A stretch of DNA of 64,000 nt, taken from contig JAQOTA010000019.1 of the NCBI GenBank assembly GCA_029532415.1, forward strand, positions 186,001 to 250,000, written 5' to 3'. The position numbers and the translations under genes are program-made. The notes beneath the pieces were generated by a model that saw nothing but the letters and a program-made list of their open reading frames with translations, made no database searches and was not told the origin of the DNA. This stretch comes from Marasmius tenuissimus (taxonomy: Eukaryota > Basidiomycota > Agaricomycetes > Agaricales > Marasmiaceae). Each line of letters begins with the position of its first letter. Position 1 is the stretch's first letter. Positions 59,801-64,000 of this stretch are shown one piece after another.

Positions 59801-61184
59801 ATAGGCATTTAGTAGCACTTCAGAGGCAAGTACTTTGCTTCAGACGAAGGGGGTATATGCTTCGGAGGCAGACAGAACAAGATGACCTATGACGATTGAA
59901 GAGTCTAGAACCGGAGAATCAATGCTACAGAGGCAGATAGGCAGAATGGAACCATCAATAGGGGAGACCCAGAAGATAAGAATGTTAGAGAATGTTCAAG
60001 GCTGATGATACTCCCAAAGCAAATTATTGGTTTTGACTTTGGGGTTTAAAAGCGTAGATTAAACACAAAACTCTCCAAGTATATTCCAAAGTAGGTAGTT
60101 TATGCCTCCGAGGCATGGTTTATTTGATATTTGTACAATTCGGTAGAATTAGAGCATCCTAGAGTATATAAGCAGTGGGGTTTTCATCAAGGATCCCCAA
60201 GCAATCCATACGATTAGTATTCAGAGGATACAAAGCTATTCCACTTGTTGGGTAGTTAGTTGACTCGGGAGCGCTTCTGGAGAGACATTAGAACGGAATA
60301 GAACTTTGTTTGCCCAAAACTAGAAAATCCATTGAACACTTGCTTGACCTTGACTTTGCATTGTTTGTCTGCGACGCCGACTTGACTGGCTGAGCTATTG
60401 TTGAACTTCCGAAGCTAATTGGGCTGAGGATATTGTTGGCCATTGACAGTTGGTCTTCGGTTATTGACAGACTTGATTGGAGTCTTATTGCCATTGTTTG
60501 ATTAGATTGTCTTGTTGCCCCTTGCTGTTCGAGTGGTTCTGAAGCTAGTTGAAGCCTAAGAACGCACTTCCGAAGCACCAAACAAACTCTACACCCCCCG
60601 AAACAACCTATAAACCTCTCTTCCAAACCCCACTTTTGACCTCTGAACTGGTTTCAGAGGTGAAGCTACCTTAGTTGGATAGTTTCTTGAGTCAGATTTC
60701 CTTCAGCCTACTATTGCAGTCTGGCTAAGAGCGGAACCTACGATCAATGACGATCCCCGATTCCCACACCCTTCAGCTACACTCTTGAGTGTTGGGAGGA
60801 TTTGACCTACGAGTAAGATTTTATTATACACCGCGAGTAGCGCTTTACAACGTACACCCTCAACCCCGCGGCTGACCTGCTCGTTCAAGAAAATTGTGAA
60901 AAAGCTTGTAATAGCTCAAATGAATTGTGCCTTGCCTTATGAAGAACAACCCAAGGAACTTGTCAAACAAATCATCAGTGTGGTGAGTGTTTCCATTTCA
61001 TCCTTGACCTGACTAGATTATTCAATGCAATAACACTACTTAGTGCTGTATGGATTGCAGTTGGCTAGCAAAATATTTGGCAAAGGAACGGAAACAACAC
61101 ATCACTCACTTCATTGATTCTTGTCTCTGGTATCAGAGGAAGGTAATTCCCCGAAAGATGAAGCTGAACAGATGTAGGGAATGA
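50891..61184 (+). CDS. Five-exon gene for an acidic protein, with a 9.2-kb nested transposon in intron 3
   Basis: Exons are 50891-51124 (78 codons), 51177-51389 (71), 51452-51634 (61), 60890-60982 (31) and 61044-61184 (46 plus TGA). Every exon is a multiple of three and all junctions are phase 0 GT-AG. Intron 3 begins GTGAGTTGC at 51635 and ends TTCAAG at 60889; removing the inserted element and one ACGT leaves a normal 55-nt intron with a GCTGAC branch site. The 287-residue product has an acidic, serine-rich, probably disordered N-terminal two thirds (CDTSDSDNSDQ, DTDMDTDEEDYNFEEHQDYT, SSDEEWEDHT, SEDDLSSPFDCDNTDAFDD) and a basic C-terminus (KIVKKLVIAQMNCALPYEEQ, KYLAKERKQHITHFIDSCLW, KVIPRKMKLNRCRE). 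No domain was recognised. It could be a host gene or the relic of a larger transposon protein. The start at 50891 is the first ATG downstream of the LTR fragment. Confidence 0.72.
52067..52550 (+). repeat. 5' LTR of the chromovirus
   Basis: The LTR is 484 bp with TGT...ACA termini. A TATATAAG box is at 52322-52329. It contains TTAACCCACCATTGCGCAGC and a near-repeat of the same unit downstream. Relatives are the fragments at 24500-24698 and 50455-50834. Confidence 0.95.
52322..52364 (+). promoter_or_regulatory. LTR core promoter and predicted transcript start
   Basis: TATATAAG at 52322 is followed 33 bp downstream by ATCTTGACCT at 52355-52364. This 10-mer is the exact reverse complement of the sequence just after the LTR (52553-52562). 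If transcription begins at 52355, the mRNA 5' end could pair with that site and prime minus-strand synthesis, as in Tf1-type elements. Confidence 0.55.
52551..52564 (+). other. Primer-binding site, probable self-priming type
   Basis: TTAGGTCAAGATTC begins directly after the 5' LTR. AGGTCAAGAT (52553-52562) is complementary to ATCTTGACCT in the same LTR. I recognise no tRNA 3' end in this site. Confidence 0.55.
53145..54326 (+). pseudogene. gag of the chromovirus (one in-frame TAG)
   Basis: From ATG at 53145 the frame encodes a coiled-coil-like start, the retrotransposon gag domain (NFKGETWDVARFLPMFKNWA, IQSALSFCEGKAGAWAAYYL, FEEAFKVRFG, LYSQEFKEAA, RIRYRKGLN) and a zinc knuckle CNYCARPGHRSNAC. 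Upstream of that knuckle is an imperfect partner, CYGCGASDH. The C-terminus is proline/glutamine-rich. A TAG at 53541-53543 interrupts the frame after FPFGGT, where most gag proteins of this group have a tryptophan. The same frame is open upstream to 52578 without an ATG (including KTFPFEDDEVLNPIPAPRVP), so the true start may be elsewhere or non-AUG. The stop at 54324 precedes pol in another frame. Confidence 0.85.
54332..58075 (+). pseudogene. pol of the chromovirus (two in-frame TGA)
   Basis: The frame is -1 relative to gag and begins near 54332. Protease: AMIDSGATALFL with the DSG catalytic triplet. Reverse transcriptase: SPLASPVFFVKKKDGKLRFV, the active-site motif YLDDILIF, and QQEIEYLGLLIS. 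RNase H: RIEVDASGFATGGVLSQKLE, NYEIWDREMLAIIDAL and TDHSNLEFW. Integrase: an HHCC zinc region (HPGLHGTLDLVDTHFWWPTM then CDSCARKK), VGVDLITQLP, SDRGPQFNA and GYHPQANGQTERANQ with the catalytic D, D and E. A chromodomain closes the protein (EYEVDEILDSQYRWHRLEYR, VKWKG, WEPAPNL). TGA codons at 55925 (between RT and RNase H) and 57146 (in the integrase core) interrupt one continuous frame; both look like CGA-to-TGA changes. Confidence 0.95.
58104..58113 (+). other. Polypurine tract of the chromovirus
   Basis: AGAAGGGGGG lies three bases upstream of the 3' LTR start at 58117, the usual place for the plus-strand primer. Confidence 0.8.
58117..58600 (+). repeat. 3' LTR of the chromovirus
   Basis: It is 484 bp, the same length as the 5' LTR. 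The few differences include ATGAAG for ATAAAG at the start and ACACTCAGCACTTTG for ATGCTCAGCACTTCG at the end. It is followed by ATAAG, the target duplication. Confidence 0.95.
58667..59257 (-). CDS. Conserved ORF of the TG...CA element, copy 2 (196 aa)
   Basis: It is homologous to 27726-28334, with about 20 substitutions and no stop or frameshift across 196 codons. Invariant blocks include ILGIIFQQFFLSRHRSIYWG and KLLFFKYSHVMGCWLSQSFS. It starts at the internal MYKLWWYPEDYS; the upstream codons of copy 1 are not retained in frame with an ATG. The product is unknown. Confidence 0.6.
   Translation of the reverse strand: MYKLWWYPEDYSNKIKERCIILPIPLDAEQEAILGIIFQQFFLSRHRSIYWGYVIRYNMIQDEIYLCEDTFDHFIPHDARSVIDMVAESIARVGFLDFKTARTPGAVNAWIDAVVSCAECPAPPKLDYTKLLFFKYSHVMGCWLSQSFSFYNPILCDPFHTDYLDHETFIDSYYPEDSDVDNYFGWDEVALANMDD
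60288..60626 (-). CDS. Second ORF of the TG...CA element, copy 2 (112 aa)
   Basis: The frame is identical in sequence to 29905-30243, because the whole surrounding tract is identical. Coding status is unproven. The next minus-strand frame upstream (60888-60703) extends across the element end into the host gene and is not meaningful. Confidence 0.3.
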   Translation of the reverse strand: MEERFIGCFGGCRVCLVLRKCVLRLQLASEPLEQQGATRQSNQTMAIRLQSSLSITEDQLSMANNILSPISFGSSTIAQPVKSASQTNNAKSRSSKCSMDFLVLGKQSSIPF

Positions 61185-62610
61185 TTTGGGGATGAATGTA
61201 TTTCTGTATTTCGCTCATGTCTGCTCATGTGCTTCTGCGCGCCATGCTACATATAAAGCTTTTTTAGCTTGTTTCCAGCTGCACATACCTATTTTTGACA
61301 TCGAATATCAACATTTTCTTCCTTGATTCCATTGCCACAATTGATACACCCTTCCGATAGATTTTTCACTCTTCGAACACTGCATTTCCAGCTCTTCTCG
61401 TGACATTCGGACGAGGCGCGTGTATTGCAAACGGTCAGCTGGAAATGGCAGATATCTTGGTGAGGCTACAGCTTGTTTTTGGTGCCGGGAGCCTGCCGTT
61501 TGTGGTGCACAAAGCCAGGTACATTCTGAATAATCAAGATGAAACATCCGGGACCAATCTCTTGCCCTCTTCTCTGCGGTAGACGTACCATAGATCACAA
61601 CACAAAGGGAGCTTAGACTATAATGTATAAGGGTCGTATTTGGGGTCAAAAATTGGGTATGCTTGACCTTTTATTCACATGGCTCAGCTACAATCTGCCC
61701 GGCCTTTCCTCTCTTATTGCTCACGCCCGCCATTTGGTTCTGCCACCTGTGTATGGAAAAGTGAGTGGGAAAGTGAGTCGGCATCACTTTTCCGGAAAAG
61801 GCTCTTGTGCCTGGTGTGGTGGTTACTGGTCAAGAGGGACGTGTGGCATTGGCTGTACATCACTCGGTCTTGCCACTTTTATCCACCGCTGAGTCAGGAG
61901 CGCCGGGTCCAGGCGCGTCTCTCAGGGTAACAAGATCATGTGAGGTGGTGGCATCTGTGACTCTGCGAGTGTGGCATCAAACTCAGAGTCTTCCTCTCAC
62001 CACCACTACCCAACACTGACCCGTTGATCCATGTTGCATTTCCAAGGTCAGCACTGCACCATTGCCAAAGAATGTGTTTTTTATGATTACTGACAGGTTG
62101 TCATTACTCAGACCTCAATCAATTGACACTCGACCCCTGTCGTTTAGACAACACAGAAGGAGTGTACCAGACTGGGTCGACGAGTGGGTTGTATTGGTGT
62201 ATAACACCTCCATCTAGTTGCAGTCCAATTTCCTCGACGGCGGCCTGAACTCCATTGGGTGGCAAAGTCCTGGTGTGGGTCTGGCTTAGTCAACATTATG
62301 GAGTGGCTCACGTTGGAGCATTTTGGCCAATAGCCCATTGGTACGGGGGGCATCACTTGCGTTGGATCGAAGGCCAACACCATTGGAACATTGGAACATG
62401 TACTTCTTTGGATCACATTGGAATGGAACAGACCAGACCAAGCCGTTGGAACTTGGAACAAATGGTTTTCGAATGAATGGGTTGGTACGTGTTGGAACAC
62501 TGTTATAGTAGCCATAGTACCCTAATCTTATTGTACCAACATCATGGCCGTTCCAATGATTTGTCTCAGACACGGTCCCATTCCAATTAAAGTTGTGATA
62601 TATTTGAGAT
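61185..62610. other. No recognisable gene; low-complexity GGAAC-rich stretch
   Basis: The region 62380-62480 has repeated TTGGAACATTGGAACA-like units and, further on, their complement (CCGTTCCAATG, CCCATTCCAATT near 62550-62590), which could form an inverted structure of a decayed element. No boundaries or coding potential were found. The segment 61200-61370 may be the 3' untranslated region of the gene at 50891-61184. Confidence 0.35.
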
Positions 62611-62619
62611 TGATTATCT

Positions 62620-63990
62620 GTCTCTACCGCCGGAAAGAGACAAATCAGCGATAACAAACAACAGAGGACAAAATCAGACAACATACAGTAAGCACAATGT
62701 AGATGAAATATAATTACCGACCTGGGTTCCATCTGCTATAGTCTGAAAAAGACGCTGTTAGGGAACAGTCGAGGTGGATCAAGTCACAGTAGCACTCTTG
62801 TCTCATGTTCCTCCGGTGTTTACTATGCCGAGCCCTACATCCTGACTTGAAATACTAACAATACCGGTCCCGCAGCAGACGTTTGGTAGGGTTTTATGGT
62901 GGCCCAGAGCAAGTTTTGAGTAACAGAGTGCCCAGAACATGAATCCTGGTCGCTGGAAAATGAACGATAATGATAGTGAGAGTAGATTGTGCCAATGATA
63001 AAAACGACAGGAAAGGGCTGTCAGCATGAGAGGGAATATTGTGAGTGAACACACCATACAGCAAAGACATCACCATCTTCTTCTGAACCTGAAACACGGG
63101 CCTATCAAAAGTAGCGTACACCATGTATGGTGCATACGGTCTGGCCACCACTACTTTTGTATAAAACCTTTAGCACATGCAATTTCAATCATATTAACTA
63201 ACTGTCTTACAGAAAAACACATACATGTATGAAGATTGAAACTCTAAGAGTGATAGTTCATTGGAGCAGAACTGGCCAAGTTCATCTTTCAGTCCAGCCA
63301 ATTTAGCGCAGCATCTAAGCACCAGTTAGCGCTAGCCCAATGTTGATTTTCAAGGTTTCGGGGTTGCTCATAGCCATAGTTTTCAGAGCTAGAAAAGCCT
63401 GGGGTAGCGAAGAATGGTCAAGGCAAGGCCGGTTTTGGTGGTTCGTGAGACCCTGTAGGCGAGCAATAAGCTAAGCGCCCGGGACCACCATTGCTGTACC
63501 AATTTAGCACGTGTCCAAAGTAGCGGTGACTAGGCCGTGTGCATGATACTGATACAAGAAATCATCACTTAGAGCATTAGAGACAGCAAGGAAAGGTATA
63601 GATATGCCATCTCGCATTGTTAGACGAACATAACACCTCCCTCCTGCCCCTTCCACCATCACCTCAGTCTGACTGAGCTTCTCATCCCCACCCCCAGTGA
63701 AACCACTTCGAGCAAGGCGGGTCGAAGACCAGGCCTTTGCTATAATTCAGACAGGTTGCCCCGTCCAAAGCGAGTAAGGGACTAAAAGTCAAGTCGATCT
63801 TACCACTACTCCTCCACGCTTTTTTGGTTTGTTTTGTTTGACTCTGATAGGTAGCTATGGTCTCAAACGAATGCATACCCGAGTTCTAGTCTAGAGAACA
63901 GATACAGCGAAAACCACGACATTTGTGTCCCCTTACACACGAGTTGAAAGTGATCAGCATAGTTAGTGGTCCAACAACTCGGCCACAGGT
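62620..63990. repeat. Third, rearranged copy of the inverted-duplication family
   Basis: 62620-63030 aligns with 35460-35880 (AGAGACAAATCAGCGATAAC, AATACTAACAATACCGGT-like, GCAAGTTTTGAGTAACAGAG). 63540-63990 aligns with 34890-35325 (CATCTCGCATTGTT, GAGCTTCTCATCCC, GAGTTGAAAGTGATCAGCA). Both have the orientation of the right arm, but their order is swapped. About 500 bp in between (63031-63539) show nothing recognisable. All frames are broken. Confidence 0.65.
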
Positions 63991-64000
63991 TCGAAATGCT

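Larger units (their letters stand above)
51654..60849. mobile_element. TG...CA element, copy 2 (TSD ACGT), interrupted by a chromovirus
   Basis: The ends TGTAGCGCCTGCTATTAAAA at 51654 and GAGTAGCGCTTTACA at 60849 match copy 1 at 27250-30466. ACGT flanks both sides (51650-51653 and 60850-60853). After removal of the chromovirus and its ATAAG duplication the copy is about 2.66 kb; it lacks about 510 bp corresponding to roughly 28905-29417 of copy 1. The left part is about 90% identical to copy 1 by eye, whereas 59928-60749 is identical. Confidence 0.87.

Noticed and set aside
61623..62019. Overlapping plus-strand frames after the acidic-protein gene
   Set aside because: They are short and mutually overlapping, with no family signature or intron evidence; probably untranslated or decayed sequence.
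1..64000. tRNA or rRNA genes
   Set aside because: No cloverleaf-like A/B box pair or rRNA core sequence was noticed by eye. A tRNAscan run would be needed to exclude them fully.

Overview
This window reads as repeat-rich nuclear DNA of an agaricomycete fungus. The evidence is short (about 50-60 nt) GT-AG introns with CTNAC branch sites, a chromodomain-bearing Ty3 element, and multicopy protein families (DUF6589, RecQ-like helicase, a fungal seven-helix membrane family) typical of mushrooms and relatives. Rhizoctonia/Ceratobasidiaceae is my best guess, from recognising some protein families by eye; it is an inference. No prokaryotic feature, rRNA or tRNA was recognised.

Layout. 1-10.3 kb: two direct copies of a small two-exon gene (1-1.1 and 9.1-10.25 kb) enclose a multi-exon gene (8842-7239, minus) and the left arm (about 2.95-7.77 kb) of a long diverged inverted duplication. 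10.3-17.6 kb: mostly decayed sequence with one TA-flanked MITE. 17.6-31 kb: a transposon graveyard with solo and split LTRs, a GC-rich hAT-like element and a partial copy, a Ty1/copia remnant, a minus-strand gag remnant, and a 3.2-kb TG...CA element with 4-bp target duplications. 31.1-33.1 kb is repeated in direct orientation at 45.4-47.7 kb. 33.4-39.6 kb is the right arm of the inverted duplication, carrying three later insertions. 39.85-44.72 kb: a RecQ-like helicase pseudogene meets a DUF6589 pseudogene tail to tail, and the latter is split by a 1.46-kb hAT-like element. 48.2-49.7 kb: a nearly intact seven-helix membrane protein gene. 50.9-61.2 kb: a five-exon gene for an acidic protein whose third intron holds a 9.2-kb nest, namely a second copy of the TG...CA element with a complete 6.5-kb Ty3 chromovirus inside it. 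61.2-64 kb: decayed sequence plus a third, rearranged copy of the inverted-duplication family.

The window records a relative chronology of insertions. The nest runs host gene, then TG...CA element (TSD ACGT), then chromovirus (TSD ATAAG). Two insertions can be compared with empty sites inside the same window: the MITE at 34611 against the left arm near 6470, and the TG...CA element at 27250 against the related LTR near 18430. The chromovirus carries a 10-nt complementarity between its predicted mRNA start and its primer-binding site, as in Tf1-type self-priming elements. Only three genes look potentially functional: 8842-7239, 48245-49679 and 50891-61184.
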